From Sporosarcina psychrophila (lineage in GTDB: Bacteria > Bacillota > Bacilli > Bacillales_A > Planococcaceae), in NCBI RefSeq assembly GCF_001590685.1, contig NZ_CP014616.1, forward strand, positions 667,501 through 731,500: a stretch of 64,000 bases of DNA, written 5' to 3'. The first letter of the stretch is position 1. The number at the start of each line of letters is the position of its first letter. The notes under the pieces were generated by a model. That model was not told the DNA's origin, ran no database searches, and was given only the letters and a program-made list of their open reading frames with translations. Below are positions 19,793 through 34,739 of this stretch, one piece after another. Position numbers and translations under genes: made by a program.

Positions 19793-21511
19793 ATGTGGGA
19801 GCCTAAAGAAATAAAAGACCAACTACATATGATCGACGGCAAGAAGGCGCCGGACCTCATTATTACTAATGCAGAATATTTACATTCAATCTATAAAAAA
19901 TGGGTGACAGGCAACATTTGGATTGCTGGCGATCGGATTGTGTACGCCGGGAAGGAAATGCCGGTAATGACAGAAGGCGCCGAAATCTTCGATGCTACAG
20001 GGAAGAAAATTGTTCCTGGTTATATTGAACCGCATGTTCATCCGTTTCAATTGTACAACCCGCGGACGTTTGCAGATTATGCATCGCGGCTTGGGACAAC
20101 GACATTCATTTCGGATAATCTTATATTATTCATGTCTCTTGATAACGAAACATCGTTTGGGCTGCTTGATGAGTTAAATAAATTACCGTTTTCATTTTAC
20201 TGGTGGGCACGGTTTGATTCACAGACGATTCTACAGAAGGAGGCTGAATTGTTTAATCTAGCTTCTATTAAAGAGTGGATTGAACGTCCAGAAGTATTGG
20301 TGGGCGGAGAGTTGACGGGTTGGCCACGGCTCATGACAGGGGAACCCAATATGGTCGCCTCTGTAAATGCTGCAAAAATAGGGGGCAAGAAAATAGAAGG
20401 GCATTTCCCTGGTGCCTCTGAGCGGACGTTGGCACGGATGCGTCTTCTTGGAACAGACGGTGATCATGAAGCGATGACGATAGAAGAGGTAGAGGCACGG
20501 CTACTGCACGGGTATGGAGTGACCCTACGCTATTCATCCATTCGTCCGGATCTTCCACATTTATTAAAAGACATTGTTGCCAAAGAATTAAATGTGTTTG
20601 ATCACTTGATGATGACGACGGACGGATCGACGCCTTCATTTCACCTCGATGGCGTAATGGATAAATGTATCCGTGCTGCGCTTGAAGCGGGGGTTCCGCC
20701 AATTGATGCATACCAGATGGCATCTTATAACGTTGCGCGCTATTATGATATGACCGATTTACACGGATTCATTGCGACAGGTCGTTTTGCAACGCTAAAT
20801 ATTCTGGAGGATGAGTACAATCCAGTGCCGACGGATGTTTTATCCAAAGGAAAATGGTTGAAACGTGAAAATGAATCGACGGAACCTTTCCCAACCATTG
20901 ATTGGTCGTTTGTTGAAGCGTTCGCACCGAATTTCGAACTTGATGAATCGGATTTCATATTTGACAATCCGGTTGGTATCGAAATGCTTAACGATGTCAT
21001 TACAAAACCGTATAATGTGACGATTGACACAAAGGTCGATAAACTTGCGGATGATCACGATGAAAGTTTCCTTATGCTTCTCGATAGAAATGGAAAATGG
21101 CATGTCAATACAATTATTAAAGGGTTCGCAACAGGAATTCAAGGCTTTGCGTCTTCGTATTCAAATACAGGGGATATTATCTTAATCGGCAAAGATAAAA
21201 AAGAAATGCACAATGCCTTTAAGGAAATTAAACGAATCGGTGGCGGTATGGTGCTCTCGGAAAACGGTGGTATCGTCGCGACTCTTCCACTGGCAATCGG
21301 TGGCGGTTTATCGGCAGAACCGGTTCAAAAATTGATTGAGCAGGAGATAGAATTGAAAAAGGCACTGGCAGATCGTGGTTACACGAAAGGCGATGCAGTC
21401 TATACGTTGCTTTTCTTGCAATCAACACATTTACCGTACATACGCATCACACAGATGGGGCTGTACGATGTTATGAAAAAAGAAATGATTGTTCCGGTAA
21501 CCGGAAGATAG
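19793..21511 (+). CDS. yerA: Adenine deaminase-like amidohydrolase (YerA family)
   Basis: 572 aa. Amidohydrolase layout: an N-terminal DLIITNAEY sheet, metal site EPHVHPF near residue 80, a central TIM barrel with MTTDG (metal Asp) and a C-terminal adenine-deaminase domain (GGGMVLSENG, LPLAIGGGLS). YerA of Bacillus is annotated as a putative adenine deaminase and holds the same place after the purine genes. If active it converts adenine to hypoxanthine for salvage, which matters here because purB, needed for adenylate synthesis, is missing locally. Confidence 0.88.
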   Translation: MWEPKEIKDQLHMIDGKKAPDLIITNAEYLHSIYKKWVTGNIWIAGDRIVYAGKEMPVMTEGAEIFDATGKKIVPGYIEPHVHPFQLYNPRTFADYASRLGTTTFISDNLILFMSLDNETSFGLLDELNKLPFSFYWWARFDSQTILQKEAELFNLASIKEWIERPEVLVGGELTGWPRLMTGEPNMVASVNAAKIGGKKIEGHFPGASERTLARMRLLGTDGDHEAMTIEEVEARLLHGYGVTLRYSSIRPDLPHLLKDIVAKELNVFDHLMMTTDGSTPSFHLDGVMDKCIRAALEAGVPPIDAYQMASYNVARYYDMTDLHGFIATGRFATLNILEDEYNPVPTDVLSKGKWLKRENESTEPFPTIDWSFVEAFAPNFELDESDFIFDNPVGIEMLNDVITKPYNVTIDTKVDKLADDHDESFLMLLDRNGKWHVNTIIKGFATGIQGFASSYSNTGDIILIGKDKKEMHNAFKEIKRIGGGMVLSENGGIVATLPLAIGGGLSAEPVQKLIEQEIELKKALADRGYTKGDAVYTLLFLQSTHLPYIRITQMGLYDVMKKEMIVPVTGR

Positions 21512-21520
21512 GAGGCGTAA

Positions 21521-22585
21521 ATGGAGAAGAAAATGAGAGGGTGGCTATTGTACATAGCTATCTTAATGTTGCTGTTAGCGGCGTGTTCAAAAGAAGAGAA
21601 GGCGGAGGACGTTGTACCCGAGCCGATAGAGGAAGAGGAAGAAGTAATCGTTGAAGAAGAACCTGTACAGGGGCCAACCTTGTATAAAGAACCGTTCACT
21701 GGTGTTCTATCAGAAGAGGAAAGTACCCGTCGCGCAGTTCTGATGACGATTAACAATCATCCGCTTGCAAGACCACAATCAGGCATTAGTGATGCAGATA
21801 TTGTCTATGAACTTGCAGCAGAAGGCAACATTACAAGGCTTTTGGCATTATTTCAAAGTGAGCTACCTGAAGAAATCGGTCCTATCCGCAGTGCGAGGGA
21901 TTACTTTGTCCAAATCTCAAAAGGACTTGACGCATTTTACGTGGCGCACGGATATAGCCCAGATGCCAAACAAATGCTGCAAAATCGTTTCGTGGATAAT
22001 ATAAACGGTATGCAATATGATGGAACGCTTTTCAATCGCTCCAAAGAACGAAGAGCTCCGCATAATTCGTATATAACGAAAGATAATGTGCTAGCAGGTA
22101 TGGAGAAAACCAATTCGTCGATAGAATTGTCCGTAATACCGGCATTTTCTTTCCTAGATTCGATAGAAGGTGCTAAAATAGGGGATATCGCATCGATGCT
22201 TGTTGTTCGTTATGGCACAGACCCGGACTTTACAAGCACGTATTCCTACGATGCCGAAAAAGGAACGTACAATAGAATGGTAAAAGGGATCCTAACAGTC
22301 GATAAATCCAACGAAAAGCCAGTGGAACTGTCTAATATACTTATATTCGAAACAGCCCATCGTACAATTGATAACGTCGGCAGACAGTCAGTCGATATTG
22401 AATCGGGCGGTAGAGGTATGATGTTCCATGCAGGTATTGAAAAGGAAATCGAATGGGAAAATATTGACGGAATCCTAACACCGATGGAAAATGGTGTTCC
22501 TGCGAAACTTGTTCCGGGTAAAACGTGGATTCACATCGTTTCGACTCAACCTGGAATGGAAACGTCTGTCACATATACCCCTTAA
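21521..22585 (+). CDS. yerB: DUF3048 lipoprotein (YerB)
   Basis: 354 aa. Signal peptide with lipobox LLLAACSKEE, so anchored to the outer face of the membrane. A very acidic linker (residues ~25-50) precedes the DUF3048 domain, with SGISDADIVYELAAEG and the GPIRSARDYF segment. The function is unknown. It lies 9 bp after yerA with ribosome binding site AGGAGG, in the Bacillus gene order. Confidence 0.9.
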   Translation: MEKKMRGWLLYIAILMLLLAACSKEEKAEDVVPEPIEEEEEVIVEEEPVQGPTLYKEPFTGVLSEEESTRRAVLMTINNHPLARPQSGISDADIVYELAAEGNITRLLALFQSELPEEIGPIRSARDYFVQISKGLDAFYVAHGYSPDAKQMLQNRFVDNINGMQYDGTLFNRSKERRAPHNSYITKDNVLAGMEKTNSSIELSVIPAFSFLDSIEGAKIGDIASMLVVRYGTDPDFTSTYSYDAEKGTYNRMVKGILTVDKSNEKPVELSNILIFETAHRTIDNVGRQSVDIESGGRGMMFHAGIEKEIEWENIDGILTPMENGVPAKLVPGKTWIHIVSTQPGMETSVTYTP

Positions 22586-22612
22586 GAAATTCATTCAGAG
22601 AGAGGGAGACAT

Positions 22613-22933
22613 ATGCAAATCGACAAAATCCGTGGTCATCAGACGGACCAACTATTTAAAGCAATGCTCGAATTAAAAGACCTCGATGAATGTTATGAAT
22701 TCTTTGATGATCTCGTCACGATAAGTGAATTGCAGTCACTCGCCCAACGCTTGGAAGTGGCGCAAATGCTTATGATGAAGAAGACGTACGATAAGATACA
22801 AGGTGAGACAGGTGCCAGTACTGCAACTATCTCAAGAGTACGACGCTGTGTGGATTACGGCTCTGGCGGGTATGGAAAAGTACTTGGACGCCTCTATCCG
22901 CAAGTGAATGAAGAGGAAGCGGAGACTAAATAA
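22613..22933 (+). CDS. yerC: TrpR-like DNA-binding protein YerC
   Basis: 106 aa of the YerC/YecD family, TrpR superfamily. The helix-turn-helix lies at about 55-85 (LAQRLEVAQMLMMKKTYDKI, GASTATISRVRRC). The target is unknown. Ribosome binding site GAGGGAG precedes ATG 22613. A GCGCC-repeat remnant and a terminator follow. Confidence 0.9.
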   Translation: MQIDKIRGHQTDQLFKAMLELKDLDECYEFFDDLVTISELQSLAQRLEVAQMLMMKKTYDKIQGETGASTATISRVRRCVDYGSGGYGKVLGRLYPQVNEEEAETK

Positions 22934-22935
22934 GC

Positions 22936-22999
22936 ACTTCAGGTGCCTTACGCTTTTAGTTAGAACCGGACAGGGAAAGAATCTGTCCGGTTTTTTTGG
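22936..22999 (+). terminator. Terminator after yerC, with a GCGCC-repeat remnant
   Basis: AACCGGACAG pairs with CTGTCCGGTT, followed by TTTTTT (22966-22999). Just upstream, TTCAGGTGCCTTACGCTTTTA (22939-22959) looks like the fused two ends of the dispersed repeat. Confidence 0.8.
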
Positions 23000-23040
23000 T
23001 ATACTAGAGAAACGTACATTATAAGATTGGGTGGTCAAAC

Positions 23041-23733
23041 ATGGATTTCACTACATGGCGTCATGCCTTTAAATTAGATCCTGAAAAAACAGTGACAGAC
23101 GAACAATTGGAACTGCTTGCAGAGTCAGGAACAGATGGAATTATTGTTGGTGGAACAGATGGAGTGACGCTCGATAACGTACTCGATTTGCTCGTCCGAA
23201 TTAGAAGGTATTCCGTTTCAGTTGCACTTGAGATATCGACAGTTGACTCAGTGACACCGGGTTTTGATTATTATTTCATCCCAACGGTGCTTAACTCAAC
23301 GAAAGTCGAATGGATTAATGGACTTCATCATTCCGCGCTTCGTGAATATGGGCATATGATGGACTGGGATGAAATTCAACCGGAAGGGTATTGCATTATG
23401 AACCCCGATTGTAAAGCGGCGAAATTGACTGGAGTGACAGAAGTTCCGAACGAAGAGGATGTCGTCGCTTATGCTCGCATGGCAGAACATCTTTTCAAAT
23501 TACCCATTTTTTATCTGGAGTACAGCGGTATGTATGGTGATCCTAAAATAGTAGAAGCAGCATCACGCGTGCTCGAAAAAACTCGCCTATTTTATGGAGG
23601 CGGCATTAGGAATGGTGAAGATGCTAAAAAGATGGCTGAAATTGCGGATACAATTATCGTTGGTAACGTCATCTATGAAGATTTCAAGGCGGCATTGGGA
23701 ACAGTAGACGCGGTGAAATCGGTTTCCCGTTAA
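23041..23733 (+). CDS. pcrB: Heptaprenylglyceryl phosphate synthase
   Basis: 230 aa TIM-barrel prenyltransferase of the PcrB/GGGPS family, joining heptaprenyl diphosphate to glycerol-1-phosphate. The phosphate-binding segments IIVGGTDG (residue ~38), YLEYSGMYG and YGGGIRN are seen. It precedes pcrA as in other Bacillales. Confidence 0.93.
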   Translation: MDFTTWRHAFKLDPEKTVTDEQLELLAESGTDGIIVGGTDGVTLDNVLDLLVRIRRYSVSVALEISTVDSVTPGFDYYFIPTVLNSTKVEWINGLHHSALREYGHMMDWDEIQPEGYCIMNPDCKAAKLTGVTEVPNEEDVVAYARMAEHLFKLPIFYLEYSGMYGDPKIVEAASRVLEKTRLFYGGGIRNGEDAKKMAEIADTIIVGNVIYEDFKAALGTVDAVKSVSR

Positions 23734-23785
23734 GGCCAAATCAGTGTATAATAAAAGAACAAATGTTCCGAGAGGGCGATAATAG

Positions 23786-28059
<4,274 letters not shown>

Positions 28060-28063
28060 TTAT

Positions 28064-29194
28064 ATGATGAGAAAAATAGGTATACTACCTGGACTTGCAG
28101 CCATTCTTCTACTTGGAGGGTGTCTTCCTTCATTCGGAACGGAGAAAGAGGAAGCCGTCCAGGAGAACGACGAAAGCATTGAAGAGACTGTCATGATACC
28201 GGATGTCCAATTAAAAGAAGAGTTTTACAAGACACCTATCTCTTTCAAGAAAAGTGCGAGTCGTGGTCTAATCGTAAACAATATCTATACAAAATACGAT
28301 ATGCAGGAAGCAGAGGAAGGGCTCTTACGTCTTTCCAATCAGCATTTTAATCCGAAAAACCATTACTTTCAGGAAGGGCAACATATCGACAAGGAGACTG
28401 CCCAGGCCTGGCTGTCAAGAAGTTCAGCGAATAAAGCTGGTTTGAATCCACCCATCGAGGAAGGCATGAGCGAAGAGACAGCCTCGGAAGTGGCGCCGAA
28501 TTATCTGGCCCATATCGTCGAACAGAACTACCTCGTAATGACGGATGACAAGAAACTCCATCTTGCCGGGATTTCCGTCGGTCTAGCACTTAATTCAACC
28601 AGCTATTCGAGAAGTGGAAAAGAGACCAAAATAACGGATAAGGTACTTGAGAAGCAAGGTATGAAAATGGCTGAAGAAGTTGTAAAGCGGCTGCGTACAC
28701 AGGAAGGGCTATCAGATATCCCGATTGTTGTCGGACTGTTTAAGCAAGAGAGCCGCAACTCCATTGTCCCGGGCACTTATTTTGCAACAGCCATCGCTGG
28801 AAAAGGGCAATCGGCACCGACAGGTTGGAAAGTAGTTAACGAGAAGTATGTTGTTTTCCCAGCGTCTTCTGCGAATGGCGAATATAGGGAAATGAATACT
28901 ACATTTGATAGCTTTAAACAGGATATCGATGCGTATTTCCCGAGTTTCGTCAACGTCATAGGCACCGGATTTTATAAAGACAACAACTTAAAGTCGCTTG
29001 AAATAAAAGTACCAATCCAATTCTTTGGTACAAGTGAAACGATCGGTTTCACGCAATATATGACGTCACTCGTTAATCAACATTTCCCGAATGTGCATAC
29101 AGAAGTAAGTATAACGTCCGTCAATGGACCGGAAGCATTAATCGTGAAAGAGGCAGATAATGATAAGCCATTCGTTCATATTTACGGCTATTGA
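28064..29194 (+). CDS. yerH: CamS family lipoprotein (YerH)
   Basis: About 376 aa. Signal peptide with lipobox LLLGGCLPS; acidic segment after the Cys; then a CamS-type domain (sex-pheromone precursor family of staphylococci, function unclear in Bacilli). AAGGAG at 28051-28056 sets ATG 28064 as the start; longer frames overlap ligA. Same position as yerH in Bacillus. Confidence 0.88.
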   Translation: MMRKIGILPGLAAILLLGGCLPSFGTEKEEAVQENDESIEETVMIPDVQLKEEFYKTPISFKKSASRGLIVNNIYTKYDMQEAEEGLLRLSNQHFNPKNHYFQEGQHIDKETAQAWLSRSSANKAGLNPPIEEGMSEETASEVAPNYLAHIVEQNYLVMTDDKKLHLAGISVGLALNSTSYSRSGKETKITDKVLEKQGMKMAEEVVKRLRTQEGLSDIPIVVGLFKQESRNSIVPGTYFATAIAGKGQSAPTGWKVVNEKYVVFPASSANGEYREMNTTFDSFKQDIDAYFPSFVNVIGTGFYKDNNLKSLEIKVPIQFFGTSETIGFTQYMTSLVNQHFPNVHTEVSITSVNGPEALIVKEADNDKPFVHIYGY

Positions 29195-29267
29195 TCAACA
29201 TAACTTTTCATCATAATAGGAAGATGATATGATTAACCGTACAATTCAAAGAGGAGGAGGAGAAACA

Positions 29268-29555
29268 ATGACACAATTGACGATAGATGAAGTGAAACGT
29301 CACGCAGGTCTTGCAAGGATTGCTATGACAGACGCTGAGGCAGAAATGTTTGCTGAGCAACTCGAAGATATGATTGGATTTTCCATTAAACTAGAAGAAG
29401 TGGACACTGAGCAGATTGCTCCAATGACACATCCACTACCGCTTTTCAATGTATTACGTAAGGATATTCCGACAGACGCACTTGACAGGGAAGAGATGCT
29501 GAAGAGCGTGAAAGAGCATGAAGACGGACAAATCAAAGTGCCGACTATCATTTGA
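29268..29555 (+). CDS. gatC: Asp/Glu-tRNA amidotransferase subunit C
   Basis: 95 aa, the small subunit that stabilises the GatA-GatB complex. Start ATG 29268 behind GGAGGAGG; the longer frame from 29229 would include that site. ARIAMTDAE and HPLPLFNVLRKD are typical. First gene of gatCAB. Confidence 0.94.
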   Translation: MTQLTIDEVKRHAGLARIAMTDAEAEMFAEQLEDMIGFSIKLEEVDTEQIAPMTHPLPLFNVLRKDIPTDALDREEMLKSVKEHEDGQIKVPTII

Positions 29556-29580
29556 TGAATGGATTTAAGGAGGAAGAAAA

Positions 29581-31044
29581 ATGACGTTATTTGAAAAGAC
29601 GGCAACAGAACTTCAGTCGCTATTACATAATCGGGAAGTATCTGTCAAAGAACTGACGGAGGAGTCACTAGCCCGTATTGAAAAGATGGATGGAAAAGTA
29701 CAAGCTTTCCTCTCAACAAATGGCGAACAGGCACTCGCTAAAGCGGAAGAATTGGACAACCAGCCATTAGAAGGACGGGGACCTCTATTCGGGTTACCGA
29801 TCGGTCTGAAAGATAATATCGTTACAAAAGGCATTGTTACAACTGCTGCTAGTAAGATGCTTGAAGGCTTCGTACCAGTTTACGATGCGACAGTGGTTGA
29901 TAAAATCAATGAAGCAGGAATGGTAACAATCGGGAAACTGAATATGGATGAATTTGCGATGGGATCGACGACAGAAAGATCTGCATTCCAAACGACACAT
30001 AATCCATGGAATCTTGATTACGTTCCCGGAGGTTCATCAGGCGGTTCGGCGGCGGCAGTTGCAGCCGGCGAAGTAGCATTCGCACTTGGTTCAGATACAG
30101 GCGGCTCTGTCCGTCAACCCGCTGCATTCTGTGGCGTTGTCGGCATGAAGCCAACATACGGTCGCGTGTCTCGTTCAGGTCTTGTTGCTTTCGCATCATC
30201 ACTAGACCAAATTGGTCCGATTACGCGCAACGTTGAAGACAATGCATTGCTACTAAGTGCAATTGCAGGCTTAGATGCAAAAGATTCATCTACATCTCCG
30301 CAGGCTGTTCCTGATTTCCGTGCTGCACTAACCGGCGACATCAAAGGCTTAAAAATCGGCGTTCCAGCCGAGTATTTAGGTGAAGGTGTATCTGAAGAAG
30401 CGAAAAATGCAGTATTGGAAGCGCTCAAAGTACTCGAATCACTTGGTGCCGAGTGGGAAGAAGTTTCACTTCCACATTCGAAGTATGCATCTGAAGTCTA
30501 CTATGTCATATCATCTTCTGAAGCATCATCGAATCTTGCTCGTTTTGACGGGATTCGTTACGGTTATCGTGCTGAAGGCGTCAAGGATCTTGAAGAATTA
30601 TACGCGCGTACACGTTCTGAAGCTTTTGGCAATGAAGTGAAAAAACGTATTTTATTCGGTATGTATTCATTAGGTGCAGCTCAACACGGTGGTTTATATG
30701 TGAAATCGCAAAAAGTACGTACACTCATTGCACAAGACTTTGCTACTCTTTTCGAAAAATACGATGTAATCATCGGACCTTCATCTGCGACAACGGCTTA
30801 TAAAATTGGTGAAAAACTAGAAGATCCGTTGACGCTGTATGCAAACGACATTTTAACAGTTCCGATTAACCTTGCGGGTGTACCGGCAATTTCGGTTCCA
30901 TGCGGATTTTCGAATGGACTTCCACTTGGTCTTCAAATTATCGGGAAACATTACGATGAAGCGACACTCTACAAAGTTGCACATGCTTACGAACAAGCGA
31001 CTGATTTCCATACACAAACTCCAGTCATATGGGAGGGGAAATAA
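29581..31044 (+). CDS. gatA: Asp/Glu-tRNA amidotransferase subunit A
   Basis: 487 aa, amidase-signature enzyme that releases ammonia from glutamine for tRNA-dependent transamidation. The catalytic Lys of LPIGLKDNI, the cis-Ser of [10 protein letters not shown] and the nucleophile Ser of [14 protein letters not shown] are all present. Complete and normal, which contrasts with the dead PurQ glutaminase in the same window. Spaced 25 bp from gatC and 2 bp from gatB. Confidence 0.97.
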   Translation: MTLFEKTATELQSLLHNREVSVKELTEESLARIEKMDGKVQAFLSTNGEQALAKAEELDNQPLEGRGPLFGLPIGLKDNIVTKGIVTTAASKMLEGFVPVYDATVVDKINEAGMVTIGKLNMDEFAMGSTTERSAFQTTHNPWNLDYVPGGSSGGSAAAVAAGEVAFALGSDTGGSVRQPAAFCGVVGMKPTYGRVSRSGLVAFASSLDQIGPITRNVEDNALLLSAIAGLDAKDSSTSPQAVPDFRAALTGDIKGLKIGVPAEYLGEGVSEEAKNAVLEALKVLESLGAEWEEVSLPHSKYASEVYYVISSSEASSNLARFDGIRYGYRAEGVKDLEELYARTRSEAFGNEVKKRILFGMYSLGAAQHGGLYVKSQKVRTLIAQDFATLFEKYDVIIGPSSATTAYKIGEKLEDPLTLYANDILTVPINLAGVPAISVPCGFSNGLPLGLQIIGKHYDEATLYKVAHAYEQATDFHTQTPVIWEGK

Positions 31045-31046
31045 TA

Positions 31047-32477
31047 ATGAACTTTGAAACAGTAGTAGGACTTGAAGTCCACGTAGAACTTAAAACAAAT
31101 TCGAAAATCATGTCCCCAGCTCATGCACATTTTGGTGCGGAACCAAACATGAACATTCATGTGATTGACTTGGCTTATCCAGGTGTATTACCGGTGATGA
31201 ACGAACAAGCAGTTGATTTCGGTATGAAAGCTGCAATGGCACTTAACTGTGAAATTGCGCCTATTACTAATTTCGACCGTAAGCATTACTTCTATCCCGA
31301 TAATCCGAAAGCTTACCAAATCTCTCAAGATGACCGTCCAATTGGTGCAAACGGTTGGGTAGAAATCGAAGTTGATGGTAAAAAGAAAAAGATTCGTATT
31401 GAACGCGTTCACCTTGAAGAAGATGCAGGGAAATTAACACATACCGATGAAGGTCACTCGCTTGTTGACTTAAACAGGCAAGGTGTACCATTAATTGAAA
31501 TTGTAACTGAAGCTGATGTACGGTCTCCTGAAGAAGCGTATGCTTTCCTTGAAAAATTGAAAGCTATCATTCAATACACAGGTGTTTCCGATGTCCGTAT
31601 GGAAGAAGGATCACTCCGTTGTGACGCCAACATTTCTATCCGTCCGTTTGGACAAGAGGAATTTGGAACGAAAACGGAATTGAAAAACTTGAACTCATTC
31701 AACTTCGTTCGTAGAGGAATCGCATATGAAGTGGATCGTCAAGAAGAAGTTTTATTATCCGGTGGTAAAATCGAACAGCAAACACGCCGTTACGATGAAG
31801 CAACAGGTAAAACAATTCTTATGCGCGTCAAAGGTCCAGCGAATGATTATCGCTTTATTCCTGAACCTGATTTGACAGATATTCATATCGATGAGGCATG
31901 GATGGCACGTGTTCGTGCTGAAATTCCAGAACTTCCGGACGCTCGTAAGGACCGTTATATCAACGACCTTGACTTACCTGCTTACGATGCGATGGTATTG
32001 ACACTGACAAAAGATATGTCTGATTTCTTCGAAGCAACTGTTTCGGCGGGAGCGGATGCGAAGCTTGCATCTAACTGGCTTATGGGTGAAGTTTCAGCTT
32101 ATCTAAATGCAGAGGCAAAAGAACTTGATGCTACGGCATTAACGCCTGAAGGACTTGCCAGTATGATTAAGCTGATTACAGATGGTACAATTTCATCTAA
32201 AATCGCGAAAAAAGTGTTCAAGGAATTGATTGATAACGGCGGAAATGCAGCAGACATCGTCAAAGAAAAAGGGCTTGTCCAAATTTCTGATGAAGGCACG
32301 CTTCGAACAATCGTCACTGAAACATTAGATGCAAATGAACAATCGATTGAAGACTATAAAAACGGGAAAGAGCGCGCAGTAGGCTTCCTCGTTGGTCAAA
32401 TTATGAAAGCGACGAAAGGGCAGGCAAACCCGCCACTCGTTAATAAAATTCTTCTTGAGGAAATTGCGAAGAGGTAA
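31047..32477 (+). CDS. gatB: Asp/Glu-tRNA amidotransferase subunit B
   Basis: 476 aa, the kinase/tRNA-binding subunit that activates the misacylated Asp or Glu. Starts [15 protein letters not shown] at ATG 31047 behind [21 protein letters not shown], the SLRCDANIS segment and the C-terminal GatB/YqeY tail ([14 protein letters not shown]) are intact. Confidence 0.97.
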   Translation: MNFETVVGLEVHVELKTNSKIMSPAHAHFGAEPNMNIHVIDLAYPGVLPVMNEQAVDFGMKAAMALNCEIAPITNFDRKHYFYPDNPKAYQISQDDRPIGANGWVEIEVDGKKKKIRIERVHLEEDAGKLTHTDEGHSLVDLNRQGVPLIEIVTEADVRSPEEAYAFLEKLKAIIQYTGVSDVRMEEGSLRCDANISIRPFGQEEFGTKTELKNLNSFNFVRRGIAYEVDRQEEVLLSGGKIEQQTRRYDEATGKTILMRVKGPANDYRFIPEPDLTDIHIDEAWMARVRAEIPELPDARKDRYINDLDLPAYDAMVLTLTKDMSDFFEATVSAGADAKLASNWLMGEVSAYLNAEAKELDATALTPEGLASMIKLITDGTISSKIAKKVFKELIDNGGNAADIVKEKGLVQISDEGTLRTIVTETLDANEQSIEDYKNGKERAVGFLVGQIMKATKGQANPPLVNKILLEEIAKR

Positions 32478-32539
32478 CTAGAAAAGCGTAAGGCGCCTTG
32501 ACACCATTTTTAGGCGAAAACTTATTATTTCCTATTTTT

Positions 32540-32602
32540 AATTGAGACGTTCTGCATAAGACTTTTCCAAGTCCCTGTACAGAGCGTCTTTTTTTAATCT
32601 CG
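32540..32602 (+). terminator. Terminator after gatCAB, with an upstream GCGCC-repeat fragment
   Basis: AGACGTTCTG pairs imperfectly with CAGAGCGTCT, followed by seven T. At 32481-32500, AAAAGCGTAAGGCGCCTTG is a fragment of the dispersed repeat. Confidence 0.65.
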
Positions 32603-32660
32603 TAATTTGATTCGCGGGAAGGGACGACGTACAATTAAAGAAAAGGAGTGTGGATGATTG

Positions 32661-33230
32661 ATGAAAACTGAACAACAATACTTTGATGAAGCCATTTCAC
32701 TCGAACAGTATATGAATAAGATGGAAAAACATAAAGAAGAAAGTTTTCGCATTTATGAACAATTCGAAGTGCCGGCAGATGATGAATTCATCGAGCTATT
32801 AAAAGCAAAGAAACCGAATATCTTAGTCATTACGGAAGATTGGTGCGGAGACGCTATGATGAATAATCCGGTTCTTCGAAGAATAGCGGAAGCCGCGGGT
32901 CTTGACGTACGTACGGCATACCGTGATGCAGATACGGACTTAATCGACAAACATCTGACAAATGGAGGTAGGTCGATTCCTGTATACTTATTGCTTGATG
33001 AAGACGGGGAAGTCGAGGCGAAATGGGGACCGCGAGCAGCTGCCATTCAAGAATATGTTTTAGAATTGCGCAAAGACTTACCTGCAGCTGATTCACCAGT
33101 TTATAAAGAAAAACAACAGGCATTCATCGAGCGGATTACTGCCGAATATACATCCAAGCCAGAGCTGTGGTTGACAGTATACGATGACATTCGTAAAACA
33201 TTCTTACCGGTATTGCAGAAACAATCTTAA
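32661..33230 (+). CDS. Thioredoxin-family protein with a single active-site Cys
   Basis: About 189 aa. A thioredoxin-like fold is suggested by NILVITEDWCGDAMMN (residues ~53-68) and the cis-Pro segment GGRSIPVYLLLDEDG. The motif is WCGDA, with only one Cys, so not a classical dithiol oxidoreductase; relatives are annotated thioredoxin family protein. ATG 32661 or a TTG 3 bp earlier could start it; AAGGAG is at 32643. Confidence 0.8.
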   Translation: MKTEQQYFDEAISLEQYMNKMEKHKEESFRIYEQFEVPADDEFIELLKAKKPNILVITEDWCGDAMMNNPVLRRIAEAAGLDVRTAYRDADTDLIDKHLTNGGRSIPVYLLLDEDGEVEAKWGPRAAAIQEYVLELRKDLPAADSPVYKEKQQAFIERITAEYTSKPELWLTVYDDIRKTFLPVLQKQS

Positions 33231-33311
33231 GTGCCAAGTGGCATGTCTTATTAATCGAGCATTTTAGCTGATTCTTTTAAAAAACATATGTACGAATAGA
33301 GGGAATTACGG

Positions 33312-34250
33312 ATGAAACGAGCAAGAATTATTTATAATCCGACGTCGGGACGCGAAGCATTCCGCAAACACCTGGGTGAGGTACTCGAGAAGCTTGAAAA
33401 GGCCGGTTATGAAACATCTTGTCATGCGACAACGTGTGAAGGAGATGCAACAGAAGCAGCTAAACATGCTGTAGAAGCTGGTTTTGACCTTGTAATTGCT
33501 TCAGGTGGGGATGGCACATTGAACGAAGTCATCGCGGGCGTGAGTCCATTTGACAATCGTCCCAAAGTTGGACTTATTCCTACTGGAACGACGAACGACT
33601 TTGCGCGCGCGTTACGTATTCCTCGTGATATTAACGAAGCGGTAGATATTATCATTCGTGGAGAAACGATACCTGTCGATGTTGGTTTAATGAACGATCG
33701 CCACTTTATTAACATTGCAGGTGGCGGCAGATTGACCGAATTGACATATGATGTCCCAAGCAGATTGAAGACAGTACTTGGGCAGCTTGCTTATTATTTA
33801 AAAGGTATTGAGATGTTGCCGTCGATCCACTCTACTCACGTCAAGATTGAATACGATGGTGAAGTGTTTGAGGATGAAGCAATGATGTTTCTCGTCGGCT
33901 TAACGAATTCAGTCGGCGGCTTTGAAAAACTTGCCCCTGGTTCAAGCATTAATGACGGGAAATTCACTTTGCTCATCCTGAAAAAGTGTAATATCGCTGA
34001 ATTCATACGTGTTGTTTCGCTTGCTCTCAGAGGTGAGCATCTAGATGATCCGCTTGTTATTTCAACTAAAGCAGAAAAGATTACAGTGACATCTACTGAA
34101 AAGGTTCTCCTAAATCTGGATGGAGAATACGGTGGAGTATTACCGGCAAGGTTTGAAAATCTTTACAGGCATATTGAGATGTTTGTTCCTATGAGTGAAT
34201 TACGGAATGAGGATCGAGTAGACCTACCGGATTCTTCTGTAGAGTCGTAA
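33312..34250 (+). CDS. dgkB: Diacylglycerol kinase
   Basis: 312 aa, soluble lipid kinase of the DagK family, returning diacylglycerol to phospholipid synthesis via phosphatidic acid. IIYNPTSG at the N-terminus, SGGDGTLNEVIAGV, PTGTTNDFARAL and the C-terminal NLDGEYGG motif are intact. It lies between gatB and rlmCD as in Bacillus, though here other genes intervene. Confidence 0.94.
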   Translation: MKRARIIYNPTSGREAFRKHLGEVLEKLEKAGYETSCHATTCEGDATEAAKHAVEAGFDLVIASGGDGTLNEVIAGVSPFDNRPKVGLIPTGTTNDFARALRIPRDINEAVDIIIRGETIPVDVGLMNDRHFINIAGGGRLTELTYDVPSRLKTVLGQLAYYLKGIEMLPSIHSTHVKIEYDGEVFEDEAMMFLVGLTNSVGGFEKLAPGSSINDGKFTLLILKKCNIAEFIRVVSLALRGEHLDDPLVISTKAEKITVTSTEKVLLNLDGEYGGVLPARFENLYRHIEMFVPMSELRNEDRVDLPDSSVES

Positions 34251-34285
34251 ATTGCAGTCAGGATTAGGTAGTTAGTGGATTGGAC

Positions 34286-34336
34286 AAAATGAGCTGTAAG
34301 GATGCCGAAAGTGGGCATTCCTACAGCTCATTTTCT
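34286..34336 (+). terminator. Strong hairpin terminator after dgkB
   Basis: AATGAGCTGTAAGGATGCC pairs with GGGCATTCCTACAGCTCATT around GAAAGT, with one mismatch. The T tail is short. Confidence 0.8.
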
Positions 34337-34377
34337 AAAAGATAAGAAACGATAAGAATTTCACTTTGGAGCAGTGT

Positions 34378-34739
34378 CTAGGCTAGGTGCCTTTAAAGTA
34401 CAGTACAGCTCTGGGGCTTGAAGTAGGCCCTGCAAGGATGCAGGTATGAGTGGGGGGAGATTTGAATTACATTCCTCCTTGTTGTGACAGGACGGCGCCT
34501 TGCTCTTTACTTATGTCTAGCCGCTCGGGTCATAAACAATCCAGCTATATGGCAAAGAGCGCCAAGCCGCTAGATTGATTTATGCCTGTCGCGTCTTGCG
34601 GGCGCCTTTCGCTTTTCAATGTCTAGACTCCAGGCGCCAGTCCCTCGGGTTATAAGTCGTTTTGCTGTGGGGCTGAAGTACACCTCCTCACAAACCGTCT
34701 TATACCTGTCAGGGCTGGACGGCGCCTTTCGCTTTTCTT
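34378..34739 (+). repeat. Cluster of three GCGCC-type dispersed repeats
   Basis: Three head-to-tail copies: about 34378-34505, 34513-34618 and 34619-34739. Each opens with a GTCTAG block plus a CTCGGG(T)(C/T)ATAA block, has a variable middle, and ends TACCTGTC...GGCGCCTTTCGCTTTTC (less exact in the first). In the third, CCAGTCCCTCGGGTTATAAG pairs with CTTATACCTGTCAGGGCTGG, so the whole unit can fold into one long hairpin. The only content between dgkB and the NUDIX gene. Confidence 0.85.

Noticed and set aside
32661-33230. Classical dithiol thioredoxin
   Set aside because: Only one Cys is found in the active-site motif (WCGDA).
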